Below the pieces are notes generated by a model. The model was not told the DNA's origin. It was given only the letters and a program-made list of their open reading frames with translations, and ran no database searches. The translations under genes were made by a program, and so were the position numbers. A DNA stretch of 64,000 nucleotides, taken from contig NZ_JACBFS010000005.1 in NCBI RefSeq assembly GCF_022138605.1, positions 248,001 to 312,000 on the forward strand. Direction: 5' to 3'. This stretch comes from Xanthobacter sp. NM-25. GTDB taxonomy: Bacteria > Pseudomonadota > Alphaproteobacteria > Rhizobiales > Xanthobacteraceae. Shown here piece by piece: positions 45,796 through 54,153 of the stretch (the first letter of the stretch is position 1; every line of letters begins with the position of its first letter).

Positions 45796-45974
45796 GCTGC
45801 TGCGTTGACACCTTGGAATGATTATGTCCTAATTCTTCATCATTTGCGCACAAACAATAAATCCAGAGTGCGGTGTTGACGATTGGGCGGTGATGTCTGT
45901 TGTTGCGGTGCGGTGAGACTTGTGCGCCGCGTCGAGACCTCAGATGAGCCGTTCCAGCACTGGAAGGGGACAGC

Positions 45975-46958
45975 ATGACGAAATCCATGATCCGCAAGGC
46001 CGCCTTGGCCGTTCTGGCCGGTGGCATGGTCGCCACGGCCGCCTTCGCCGCCGAGCCGCTCAAGATCACGCTGGCGGGCGGCTCCGTCGGCGGCGCCTGG
46101 AGCGCCATGGGCGCCGCCATCGGCGAAACCATCCGCATGGGCGCGCCGGATTCCTCCTTCACCTATGAGCCCGGCGTGGATGCTGCCAACGTGCAGCTGG
46201 TGCAGTCCGGCCGGGTGCAGCTCGGCATCGCCCACGCGCAGATGGCCTTGCGTGGAATCAAGGGCTTGGCGCCGTTCAAGGCGGCGACGCCCGACATCCG
46301 CGCGGTGGCGTTGCTGGATCCCCTGGCGGCGGTGCAGATCGTGGTGAAGGCCGATGGGCCGATCCAGAGCCTGGCGGATATTCGTGAGAAGAAAATCCCC
46401 GTTCGCATTGCCTTCAATCAACGCGGCACCACCATGGCGGTGATCGGTGAGGAGGTCTTCAAGTCGTCCGGCATTTCTCTGAAGGATATCACTGACTGGG
46501 GTGGCCGGATCGAATATGTGTCCTTCAATGCCGGGCTTGATATGCTCAAGAACGGGCAGGTGGATCTGGTGCTGAACATGCTGGCCTTCCCATCGGGTCA
46601 GGTGAATGCCATCTCCCGCGATCTGCCGATCCGCCTGCTGCCGGTGCCGGCCGATGCGGTCAAGAAGCTGGTGGATGCAGAAGGCGTGAAGCCGGTGACG
46701 ATCCCGGCCACCACCTACGGTTTCGAGGATAAGCCGGTGGAGACGGTGACGGCTTCGGTGGTGCTGCTGGCCTCCTCGAAGATGCCCGACGCCGAAGTGG
46801 CCGCGGTCACCGCCGCCATGATCAAGAACTATGATTACCTGAAGAAGGCCTATGTGACCTTCGGCAAGATGGAGCCCTCGCAGCTGCCCGACGTGGCCCC
46901 GCTCTCGCTGCATCCCGGCGCGGCGCAGGCCTATCGCGAGGCCGGCCTCCTGAAGTGA
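45975..46958 (+). CDS. TAXI-family TRAP transporter solute-binding protein
   Basis: Periplasmic binding protein of 327 residues with a signal peptide ending AFA. TAXI features are ITLAGGSVGGAWSAMGAAIGE at the mature start and LVQSGRVQLGIAHAQMALRG. TAXI proteins serve TRAP transporters and bind small acids such as glutamate or dicarboxylates. Its partner permease is the next gene. The genes that follow encode pyridine nucleotide synthesis enzymes, so a pyridine dicarboxylate such as quinolinate is a plausible but unproven ligand. Confidence 0.88.
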   Translation: MTKSMIRKAALAVLAGGMVATAAFAAEPLKITLAGGSVGGAWSAMGAAIGETIRMGAPDSSFTYEPGVDAANVQLVQSGRVQLGIAHAQMALRGIKGLAPFKAATPDIRAVALLDPLAAVQIVVKADGPIQSLADIREKKIPVRIAFNQRGTTMAVIGEEVFKSSGISLKDITDWGGRIEYVSFNAGLDMLKNGQVDLVLNMLAFPSGQVNAISRDLPIRLLPVPADAVKKLVDAEGVKPVTIPATTYGFEDKPVETVTASVVLLASSKMPDAEVAAVTAAMIKNYDYLKKAYVTFGKMEPSQLPDVAPLSLHPGAAQAYREAGLLK

Positions 46959-47049
46959 GGTCGGCGGGCGGCGACGCCCGATCGTTCCAGCAGTGTGGCG
47001 GGAGGCGCGTGTGCGTGTCCCCCGTCGCCAGGCGGATCTGAGGGATATC

Positions 47050-48975
47050 ATGAGCTTGGTTCAGCTGATCGGTCCGGGCAAGTCGCGTGCCTTGGGCCGC
47101 GTCGAGACGGTCTTCGTTTACGCGCTGTGCACGGCGGTGGCCGCACTGTTCGTGGCGATTGCCTTCGGCTGGTACGTCAACCAGATGATCGGCCTTTACA
47201 TCTTCCTCGGCGCGATCTTGTCGGTGGCCTTCCTCACCACCACGGGCAACCCGCAGCGGCCGCGCACCCGCACCGTCTTTTCCACGGTGGCGGCGATCCT
47301 CTCGCTGCTGATCTGCGGCTATTTCATCTGGATGCACCCGGTCTACGAGCAGCGCATCCCGATGATCGACGAATTGACGCCGCTCGATCAGGTGGCGGCC
47401 ATCACGCTGATCCTTCTCGTTCTCGAGGCCACCCGCCGGTGCATCGGCTTTACCTTGGTGGCGGTGGTTCTGGTCTTTCTGAGCTATGCGGCATTCGGTT
47501 CCCATCTTGAGGGGGCGTTCTCCCATCGCGGGATGAGCCTGGAAGAAACCCTCACGCAGCTCGTCTTCACTCCGAACGGCATCTTCGGCTCGGCGTTGGA
47601 AGTGGCGGCGTTTCTGGTGTTCGTCTTCGTCGCCTTCGGCGCCCTGCTCGACCGCGCCGGCGGCGGTGACTTCTTCTTCGACGTGGCCAACAGCCTGGTG
47701 GGGCGCCAGGTGGGCGGACCGGCCAAGGTGGCGGTGGTCTCCTCCGGCCTCTACGGCTCCATCTCCGGCTCGCCCACCTCCGATGTGGTGACCACCGGAT
47801 CGTTCACCATTCCGCTGATGATCCGCACCGGCCTCACCCGCAACTACGCGGCCGCGGTGGAAGCCACCGCGTCCACCGGCGGCGCCCTGCTGCCGCCCGT
47901 CATGGGGTCGGCGGCGTTCCTGATGTCGGATTTCACCGGCATCTCCTATGGCACCATCGCGCTGGCGGCCATCTTCCCCGCCTTCCTCTATTATCTCGCC
48001 ATCTACCTGGCCGTGGATTTCCGCTCGCGCCTCGAAGGGGCCGTGCTGAGCGAGGCCGGCAGCACCGTGCCGCGGGTGCTCGAGGTGCTGAAGGGGGGCT
48101 GGTATTATCTCATCCCCGTGGGCCTGCTGGTCTATTGCGTGCTGATGTTGAACCGACCGGCGCTGTCGGGTGCGTTGGCCTTCGCGGCCCTGGTGCCGAT
48201 CCTGATCTGGCGCAACCGCCGGCAGCCGGTGAAGGCGGTGACCGGGTTCGGCGATGCCCTGAACGAGGCCATGCGGCGCATGACCGGCATTGGTGTCGCC
48301 TGCGCGGTGGCGGGCCTGGTGGTGGGCACCCTGGCGGTGACCGACCTCACCGGCAAGATTTCCTCGGCGCTGTTCGCCCTGGCCGCCGGCAACTACCTTC
48401 TGACCCTGCTGATCGCCACCGTGGTGACCATCGTCCTCGGCATGGGCATGCCCACCCCGGCGGTCTATACCCTGGCGGCCGTGCTGGCGGCGCCGGCGCT
48501 GCTGGCCCTCGATGTGCCGCTGCTGCCGGCGCACCTGTTCATCGTCTACTTCGCCTCCATGTCGGCCATCACGCCACCGGTGGCGGTGGCGGCCTTCGCC
48601 GCGGCCTCCATTGCCGACACGGACCCCATCCGGGTCGGCTTCCTGTGCTGCCGCCTGGCCCTGGTGGCCTTCATCATCCCGTTCGTGTTCATCACCGATC
48701 CGAGCCTGCTGCTGATGGGCTCGCCGGGGGCGATCGCGGTGGGCATGCTGAGCCCCCTCGCCGGCGTCATCGCCCTGGTGGCGGCGCTGGAGGGGTATCT
48801 GACGCGGCCGATCGCCAGGGGCATGCGGTTGGGGCTGGGCCTTGCCGGCGCCGCCCTCATCACCACCAATCTCGTGGCCATCGGCCTCGGCGCGGTGCTG
48901 CTGGTGGGACTGCTGGTGCTGCACTTCCTCGGTCGCGACGGAACGGTGGTGGCCGCCCGGTCACACGCCCGCTAG
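47050..48975 (+). CDS. TRAP transporter fused DctQM-type permease (4TM/12TM)
   Basis: Sodium-driven TRAP permease of 641 residues with the small and large membrane subunits fused, as is usual for TAXI systems. Family motifs include GLYGSISGSPTSDVVTTGSFTIPLM and EATASTGGALLPPVMGSAAFLM (positions about 230-300), and ITPPVAVAAFAAASIA near 515. About 18-20 hydrophobic segments are present. ATG 47050 follows GAGGGA; the frame is open back to 46993. No NadC-type gene overlap, but the direction and the 84 bp gap to nadC suggest one transcription unit or two closely linked ones. Confidence 0.88.
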   Translation: MSLVQLIGPGKSRALGRVETVFVYALCTAVAALFVAIAFGWYVNQMIGLYIFLGAILSVAFLTTTGNPQRPRTRTVFSTVAAILSLLICGYFIWMHPVYEQRIPMIDELTPLDQVAAITLILLVLEATRRCIGFTLVAVVLVFLSYAAFGSHLEGAFSHRGMSLEETLTQLVFTPNGIFGSALEVAAFLVFVFVAFGALLDRAGGGDFFFDVANSLVGRQVGGPAKVAVVSSGLYGSISGSPTSDVVTTGSFTIPLMIRTGLTRNYAAAVEATASTGGALLPPVMGSAAFLMSDFTGISYGTIALAAIFPAFLYYLAIYLAVDFRSRLEGAVLSEAGSTVPRVLEVLKGGWYYLIPVGLLVYCVLMLNRPALSGALAFAALVPILIWRNRRQPVKAVTGFGDALNEAMRRMTGIGVACAVAGLVVGTLAVTDLTGKISSALFALAAGNYLLTLLIATVVTIVLGMGMPTPAVYTLAAVLAAPALLALDVPLLPAHLFIVYFASMSAITPPVAVAAFAAASIADTDPIRVGFLCCRLALVAFIIPFVFITDPSLLLMGSPGAIAVGMLSPLAGVIALVAALEGYLTRPIARGMRLGLGLAGAALITTNLVAIGLGAVLLVGLLVLHFLGRDGTVVAARSHAR

Positions 48976-48991
48976 GAAGAACTGTCAAAAT

Positions 48992-49010
48992 CCACTTCTA
49001 ATGGAAGTGG
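48992..49010. promoter_or_regulatory. Inverted repeat between the TRAP permease and nadC
   Basis: CCACTTC-TAATG-GAAGTGG is a perfect 7 bp stem with a 5 nt loop, 16 nt after the permease stop. No T-run follows, so it may be an operator or an mRNA processing hairpin instead of a terminator. An AT-rich tract (49019-49043) with GTATAC follows and could hold a promoter for nadC. Confidence 0.45.
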
Positions 49011-49059
49011 TGCGGGAAATTAGTTTGTATACATATGAGTTAACACGGGAAAACCAAGC

Positions 49060-49896
49060 ATGTTCGATCGCCTCCACACCGAACGCCTTATCGATCTGTG
49101 GTTCCAGGAAGACGTCGGCCAGGGCGACCTGACCGCCACCTTGATGATCGACGCGGATGCCATCGCCACTTTCGATTTCAACGCCCGCGAGCCCATGGTG
49201 GTGGCGGGCATCGACGTGGCCGTCATGGTGGTGCAGCGTTATGTGCCGTCCGCCCAGCTCGACGTGCGCGTCAAGGATGGCCAGCGCATCGCGAAGGGTG
49301 ATGTCCTGATGCGCGTCACCGGCCCGGCCCGCGGCCTGCTCACCGCCGAGCGCACCGCCCTCAACATCCTGCAGCGCATGTGCGGCATCGCCACCGAGAC
49401 CGCCCGCTACGTGGAGGCCATCGCCCACACCAAGGCGTGCATGATCGACACCCGCAAGACCACCCCCGGCCTGCGCGGCCTGGAGAAGCATGCGGCGAGC
49501 TGCGGCGGCGCCCGCAACCATCGGCTCAGCCTCGACAACGGCGTGATGCTGAAGGACAACCACATCGCCGTTGCCGGCTCCATCACCGCCGCCGTCGCCC
49601 GCGCCAAGGCGGGTGTGCCGGTGCTCACCAAGGTGGAAGTGGAGTGCGACCGCCTCGACCAGGTGGAAGAAGCCCTGGCCGCCGGCGCTGACGTGATCAT
49701 GCTCGACAACATGTCGCTCGAGGACATGCGCACCGCCGTGAAGATGGTGGATGGCCGCGTGCTGCTCGAGGCCTCCGGTGGCGTGCGCTACGAGACGGTG
49801 CGGGCGATCGCCGAGACCGGCGTCAACTTCATCTCCTCGGGCCGCCTCACCCAGAGCGCGCCGGCCGTGGACATCGGCCTCGACGCGCCCGAGTGA
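49060..49896 (+). CDS. nadC: Nicotinate-nucleotide diphosphorylase (carboxylating), NadC family
   Basis: Quinolinate phosphoribosyltransferase of 278 residues: quinolinate + PRPP to nicotinate mononucleotide + CO2 + diphosphate. The opening EDVGQGDLTA is canonical. The basic quinolinate pocket is complete: R98 in ERTALN, R132-K133 in DTRKTTPG, H154-R155 in NHR and K165 in LKDNHI. The PRPP/metal acids are E193 and D215. ModD, a NadC paralogue of molybdate loci, is less likely because no Mo transport genes are near and the pocket is intact. nadA and nadB, its usual partners, are absent here, and the TRAP transporter upstream suggests an external substrate supply. Confidence 0.88.
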   Translation: MFDRLHTERLIDLWFQEDVGQGDLTATLMIDADAIATFDFNAREPMVVAGIDVAVMVVQRYVPSAQLDVRVKDGQRIAKGDVLMRVTGPARGLLTAERTALNILQRMCGIATETARYVEAIAHTKACMIDTRKTTPGLRGLEKHAASCGGARNHRLSLDNGVMLKDNHIAVAGSITAAVARAKAGVPVLTKVEVECDRLDQVEEALAAGADVIMLDNMSLEDMRTAVKMVDGRVLLEASGGVRYETVRAIAETGVNFISSGRLTQSAPAVDIGLDAPE

Positions 49897-49912
49897 GCTC
49901 AAAGACCCCCAC

Positions 49913-49936
49913 GGTCCGCCCCCACGGGGACGGACC
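49913..49936. terminator. Strong stem-loop after nadC
   Basis: GGTCCG (49913-49918) pairs with CGGACC (49931-49936), and the inside CCCC/GGGG extends the stem, so a very stable hairpin starts 17 nt after the nadC stop. A U-tract is missing, so it may attenuate or stabilise rather than end transcription before the fusion gene. Confidence 0.4.
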
Positions 49937-50002
49937 TGACTGCGGCGTCCGCGGTGCGGGCGCCGCTCCTTCCTTTCGCAAGATGCTTCCGGTGATCTGA
50001 CC

Positions 50003-52048
50003 ATGACGACCCAAGGCACGCTCTTCCTGGTGGTGGGCCCCAGCGGAGCCGGCAAGGACAGCCTCATGGACCGCGCGCGCGCGCATTTCGGCGGCGATCC
50101 CAATTGGCTGTTCGCGCGGCGCATGGTGACGCGCCCGGCGGGCGCCGGCGGCGAGGATCATATCCCGATCACCCCGGAGGACTTCGCCCGCATGCGGGAG
50201 GAGGGCGCCTTCCTGTCGTCCTGGGACGCCCATGGGCTAAGCTACGGCCTGCCGCTGTCGCTGATGGCGGACCTCGCCGCCGGGCGCAACGTGGTGGCCA
50301 ACGTCTCGCGCACGGTGCTGTCGCAGATCGCCCGGCGGGTGCCGCAGACCCTGGTGGTGCATGTCACCGCCCCGGCGGCCGTGCTGGCCCAGCGGCTGGC
50401 GGCGCGCGGGCGGGAAACCGCGCAGGACATCGCCGCTCGCCTCACCCGCGAGGTGAAGGCACTGCCTTCCGAGCTCGAGATCGTCACCGTGGTGAATGAC
50501 GGCAGCCTGGAGGAGGGCGCCCGGCGCTTCATCGCCTGCCTGGAGGCCGGCCGGGCGCGGCTGCTGCGGGTGAAGGCGGTGGCCATCGACAGCTGGCACG
50601 ACAATATCGCCTACCTGCACAAGGACTGCCGGGCGGTGCCGGCGGAGGAATTCCTCGGCCCCGGCCGCATCGATGTGCGCGGCAACGGCGCCAGCGTGCG
50701 GGCGCGGGTGCACGTGACCGACCGTGGCGACATCGTCGGCCCCAACGAGGTGGGTTTGTCACAGCATGCATTCGAGGAGCTGGCGCTGCCGGAAGGCGCG
50801 TCGGTGGAGGTGGAGCGCACCCCGACACCGGCCAGCATGGATGCGCTGCGGGCCAAGATCCGCGGCGAGGCCCTCGACGAGGCCCGCTACGACATGGTGA
50901 TCCGCGATGTGGTGGAAGGGCGCTATGCCGACCGCGAGGTCGCCGCTTTCCTTGTCACCGCCGCCGCCTCGCTCACCGATGCGGAGGTGGAGGCGCTGGC
51001 CCGGGTGCGGGCCAATCACGCCCATCGCATGGTCTGGAACGAGCCCATGGTGGCGGACAAGCATTCGCTGGGGGGCATTCCCGGCAGCCGCATCACCATG
51101 ATCGTGGTGCCCATCGTCGCCGCCTATGGCATCGCCATTCCGAAAACCTCGTCCCGCGCCATCACCTCGGCGGCCGGCACCGCCGATGCCATGGAGACCC
51201 TGGCGCGGGTGGATCTGACGGTGGACGACGTGCGCCGGGTGGTGGAGGGCGCGCGCGGCTGCATCGCCTGGAACGGCCGGCTCAACCATTCCCCGGCGGA
51301 CGACGTGATGAACGCCATCACCCGGCCGCTGGGCATCGATTCCGTACGCTGGTCGGTGGCCTCCATCCTGTCGAAGAAGCTGGCGGCCGGCGCCACCCAT
51401 GTGGCCATCGACGTGCCGGTGGGCCCCCGGGCCAAGACCCGCACCTATGAGGAGGCGCACGAGCTGGTGCGCCTGTTCGAGACCGTGGGGCGGGGGCTCG
51501 GCCTGGTGGTGGAGGCGCACGCTACCGATGGCTCCGGTCCCATCGGCCGCGGCATCGGCCCGGCGCTCGAGGTGCGCGACGTGCTGCAGGTGCTGGAGGG
51601 GCATCCCGACGCGCCGGTGGATCTGCGCGAGAAGGCGCTGTTCTTCGCCAGCCGCATTCTGGCGTGGGATCCGCAGCTGGGCCTCGGCAAGGCCCGGGCC
51701 CGGGCCGAGCAGCTGCTGGCCTCCGGCGCGGCCCGCGAGGCGCTCGATCGCATCGTCGACCTGCAGGGCCGGCGTGCCGCGCCGATCCTGCCGGCGCCCC
51801 TGGTGGGCGAGGTGCGGGCCACGGCGGCGGGCGAGGTGCGGCTGATCGACGGCTGGCGGGTGGGCGGTATCGCCCGGCGCGCCGGTGCGCCCGCCGACAA
51901 GGGCGCGGGGGTGGATCTGGTGGCCCCGGTGGGCAGCACGGTCGCGGCGGGGGATCTTCTCTACCGCATCCATGCCGGAACCGAGACCGACCTGCGCGCC
52001 GCCCTGGCCGACGCCCACGCGGATGCCGGCTACCGGCTGGCGGAGTGA
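50003..52048 (+). CDS. Fusion of ribose-1,5-bisphosphokinase (PhnN) and AMP phosphorylase
   Basis: A 681-residue protein. Residues 1-188 are a full PhnN: P-loop GPSGAGKDS (12-20), RRMVTRPAGAGGEDH (39-53) and WDAHGLSYGLP (74-84). It would convert ribose 1,5-bisphosphate and ATP to PRPP. Residues 190-681 are an AMP phosphorylase (DeoA type): the AMP-phosphorylase-specific N-terminal domain WHDNIAYLHKDC (198-209), DKHSLGGIPG (352-361), KTSSRAITSAAGTAD (381-395) and a C-terminal PYNP domain. It would convert AMP and phosphate to adenine and ribose 1,5-bisphosphate. So one chain should make PRPP from AMP. Length of the second half (492) matches archaeal AMP phosphorylases (about 500). It lies 106 nt after nadC, whose substrate is PRPP. 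Confidence 0.87.
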   Translation: MTTQGTLFLVVGPSGAGKDSLMDRARAHFGGDPNWLFARRMVTRPAGAGGEDHIPITPEDFARMREEGAFLSSWDAHGLSYGLPLSLMADLAAGRNVVANVSRTVLSQIARRVPQTLVVHVTAPAAVLAQRLAARGRETAQDIAARLTREVKALPSELEIVTVVNDGSLEEGARRFIACLEAGRARLLRVKAVAIDSWHDNIAYLHKDCRAVPAEEFLGPGRIDVRGNGASVRARVHVTDRGDIVGPNEVGLSQHAFEELALPEGASVEVERTPTPASMDALRAKIRGEALDEARYDMVIRDVVEGRYADREVAAFLVTAAASLTDAEVEALARVRANHAHRMVWNEPMVADKHSLGGIPGSRITMIVVPIVAAYGIAIPKTSSRAITSAAGTADAMETLARVDLTVDDVRRVVEGARGCIAWNGRLNHSPADDVMNAITRPLGIDSVRWSVASILSKKLAAGATHVAIDVPVGPRAKTRTYEEAHELVRLFETVGRGLGLVVEAHATDGSGPIGRGIGPALEVRDVLQVLEGHPDAPVDLREKALFFASRILAWDPQLGLGKARARAEQLLASGAAREALDRIVDLQGRRAAPILPAPLVGEVRATAAGEVRLIDGWRVGGIARRAGAPADKGAGVDLVAPVGSTVAAGDLLYRIHAGTETDLRAALADAHADAGYRLAE

Positions 52049-52136
52049 GTGAGCCGCCGCGTCCACTCCGCGCCTTTCGCTTGACGTTGCCCGCCACGGC
52101 CGCGCTTATGGCGCAAATTGGCCTGCGGGTGGCGGG

Positions 52137-53339
52137 ATGCAGCTCGACTTCCAGACCCTCTACGTCATCATCCTCCTGAACTCGGTCGCCTTCTGCGTGG
52201 TCTGGGCTGGTTTCGCGTTTGTGCACCGGCAGGTGCCCGGGGCGCGATTCTGGCTGGCCTCGTCCTTGGCCACCACCCTGGGTGGGGTGCTGATGTCGGG
52301 CGATGCCAGCGCTTATGGCCGCGCGTTGATGGTGTCGGGCAATGTCTGTGTGGTGTTCGGCTTCGGGCTGATCTGGGCCGGCACCGAGCAGTTCTACGGG
52401 CGGCCGCAGCCACGCTGGCGTCTGATCGCGCTGATGGCGGCGGTGGCGCTGGTGGCCGGCGTGCTGGCGGACGACACCCGTCCCAGCCAGAATGTCGCCT
52501 ATGCGGTGACCCAGGTGCTGCCGCTCGGCGCCATCCTCATCACGCTGCTGCGGCGCGGGCGGGGCAGCCTCGGCTCCCTGGTGGCCGTGGCCGGCGTGGG
52601 CCTTGCCCTGTGCGGACAGGCCACCGAGGCCACGCTCAACCTGATGCGGATCGCCGGGCACCTCTCCACGGACGATTATTATGCGGTTGCCTCGCTGCTG
52701 CTGGTGGCCGTCATCATCGGCGCCAGCCTATGGAACCTCGGCTTCCTGCTGATGGCGATCGACCGCCTGCATGCCAAGCTCGCCGCTTTGGCGCTGTTCG
52801 ACGATCTCACCGGACTGCCCAATCGCCGGGCCTTCCTGGAGAGCCTGGAGCAGAGCCTGACGCGGGTGCAGACCAATGGCCGGCCGCTGTCGCTGATGAT
52901 GGTGGACCTCGACCGCTTCAAGGACATCAACGACAGCTTCGGCCATGGTGCCGGCGATGCCTGCCTGCAGCATTTCGCGGCGCTGTGCGTCCGCTCTATC
53001 CGGGCCGGACACATGGTGGCGCGGCTCGGCGGCGACGAGTTCGGCATCATCCTGGAAGGGCTGGAGTCCGACCGGGTGGCCCCCCTGGCCGAGAGGCTGG
53101 TGGCCCTGGTGGCGGCCTCGCCGCTGCACTGGCGCGGGCGTGCCGTGCCGCTCAGCGCCAGCCTCGGCATCGCCATGTGGCATGGCTCGGAAGAAACCTC
53201 GGTGGCCGGCCTCATCGAGGAGGCCGACCTGGCTCTTTACGAGACCAAGCGACGGGGTCGCAACGGCTACACCCTCGGCCAGCCGCCGGGCTCCGCCCGC
53301 ACCCGGCTCGCGTCCCGCGCCGGCGCGCACGAGGGCTGA
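52137..53339 (+). CDS. Membrane diguanylate cyclase (GGDEF)
   Basis: A 400-residue protein with seven predicted membrane helices (about residues 5-205) and a GGDEF domain (215-385). The active site RLGGDEFGII is intact (GGDEF 298-302), so it should make cyclic di-GMP. The inhibitory RxxD site normally five residues upstream is replaced by RAGH (289-292), so product inhibition there is not expected. The sensory half is not a family I can name. Separated from the fusion gene by 88 nt, it converges with the SH3-domain gene. Confidence 0.88.
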   Translation: MQLDFQTLYVIILLNSVAFCVVWAGFAFVHRQVPGARFWLASSLATTLGGVLMSGDASAYGRALMVSGNVCVVFGFGLIWAGTEQFYGRPQPRWRLIALMAAVALVAGVLADDTRPSQNVAYAVTQVLPLGAILITLLRRGRGSLGSLVAVAGVGLALCGQATEATLNLMRIAGHLSTDDYYAVASLLLVAVIIGASLWNLGFLLMAIDRLHAKLAALALFDDLTGLPNRRAFLESLEQSLTRVQTNGRPLSLMMVDLDRFKDINDSFGHGAGDACLQHFAALCVRSIRAGHMVARLGGDEFGIILEGLESDRVAPLAERLVALVAASPLHWRGRAVPLSASLGIAMWHGSEETSVAGLIEEADLALYETKRRGRNGYTLGQPPGSARTRLASRAGAHEG

Positions 53340-53351
53340 CCACGCCCGGGG

Positions 53352-54017
53352 TCAGCGCCCGAAGCTGCGGGTGGCGGTGCCGCCATGGGGGCCGACACGC
53401 GTGACGTTGCAGGATTGGTCGGCGCGGCTGCAGGTGCGGCTGCGGGAGGCGGTGTTGCCTGCGGGGCCGGTGACGCTGCGGTTCGCCGTGCAGGTGCCGT
53501 TGGCACAGGTGCGGGTCTGGCTGGCGGAGCCGCCATAGACGCCGGTGGCCGAGCGGGTGGCGGTGCAGGCGCCACCGGCGCACGTCACCGCGCGATCATA
53601 GGTGGTGACGCGGCCGGGCCGGTACGGCGGCGGCGCATAGCGGGCCCAGCTGCCGTACCAGGGGTAGGTGACATAATAGCGGTCCCAATAGGCCCGGTTG
53701 AAGCTCACTACGGCAACCCCTACGGCCGGCGCCACCACCGGCGTGAGCACCACCGGCGCGCCCCGGTAGACCACCTGGACATAGGGGGCGGCGACCCAGC
53801 CGCGAAGCTGGCCGAGGGAGATGTCGCACCAGGTGATACCGGCCAGACAGCCATGGGTCAGTACCTGGGCTCCCGCGGGCACCACCGTCACCACCGGATA
53901 GGCGGTGGAGGGGCCGGCACGCAGATTTACGTTGCCAGTGGCCACCATCATTGTCGCGGCTCCCGCCATCGCCGGCAGCGCCAGCAGCATCATGAGCGCC
54001 AGTCCCAATCGTTTCAT
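53352..54017 (-). CDS. Secreted SH3-domain protein with Cys-containing repeats
   Basis: Exported protein of 221 residues with a signal peptide (ALMMLLALPAMAGA). A bacterial SH3 domain follows (about 20-85: VNLRAGPSTAYPVVTVVPAG, a Cys pair HGCLAGITWCD, GWVAAPYV). A Tyr/Trp/Pro-rich middle leads to a C-terminus of three related units with Cys pairs, each of the form C-x-x-G-x-C-x-A-x-R-S-x-T-G (CAGGACTATRSATG, CANGTCTANRSVTG, and a more divergent last unit). Such repeats suggest disulfide-stabilised loops. Role unknown, possibly cell-envelope related. Confidence 0.8.
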   Translation of the reverse strand: MKRLGLALMMLLALPAMAGAATMMVATGNVNLRAGPSTAYPVVTVVPAGAQVLTHGCLAGITWCDISLGQLRGWVAAPYVQVVYRGAPVVLTPVVAPAVGVAVVSFNRAYWDRYYVTYPWYGSWARYAPPPYRPGRVTTYDRAVTCAGGACTATRSATGVYGGSASQTRTCANGTCTANRSVTGPAGNTASRSRTCSRADQSCNVTRVGPHGGTATRSFGR

Positions 54018-54153
54018 CAGCCCGGGTCTCCCTTCCTGACCGCCGCGCGGATATCCGGGGCGGTGCTGAACGGAGTGAAGGCTAGTGTGCGGCTATCGCC
54101 GGCGGCTGTCAGGCGTGTGGCAAACGGTATCGTTTCGTAACGGCGCGGCTGGC

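Larger units (their letters stand above)
45278..45974. promoter_or_regulatory. Divergent control region between the nicotinate and TRAP operons
   Basis: About 700 bp between divergent operons. I see no convincing gene: the open frame at 45423-45821 gives a Cys/Arg/Gly-rich sequence without family features. Beyond the direct repeats at 45346-45375 and the palindrome at 45779-45795, a promoter-like pair TTGACA (45805-45810), 17 bp, CCTAAT (45828-45833) points rightward; the -10 is weak. Confidence 0.45.

Noticed and set aside
45423..45821. Possible small gene in the divergent region before the TRAP operon
   Set aside because: No ribosome-binding site, low-complexity translation, overlaps the palindrome and promoter-like elements.
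46822..48924. 700-codon open frame opposite the TRAP permease
   Set aside because: Highly charged His/Gln/Arg-rich translation, no motif, and the plus strand encodes a membrane protein with TRAP signatures.
49060..49896. ModD (molybdenum-locus NadC paralogue) as an alternative for the NadC-type gene
   Set aside because: The quinolinate-binding Arg, Lys and His set is complete and there is no molybdate transport gene nearby.
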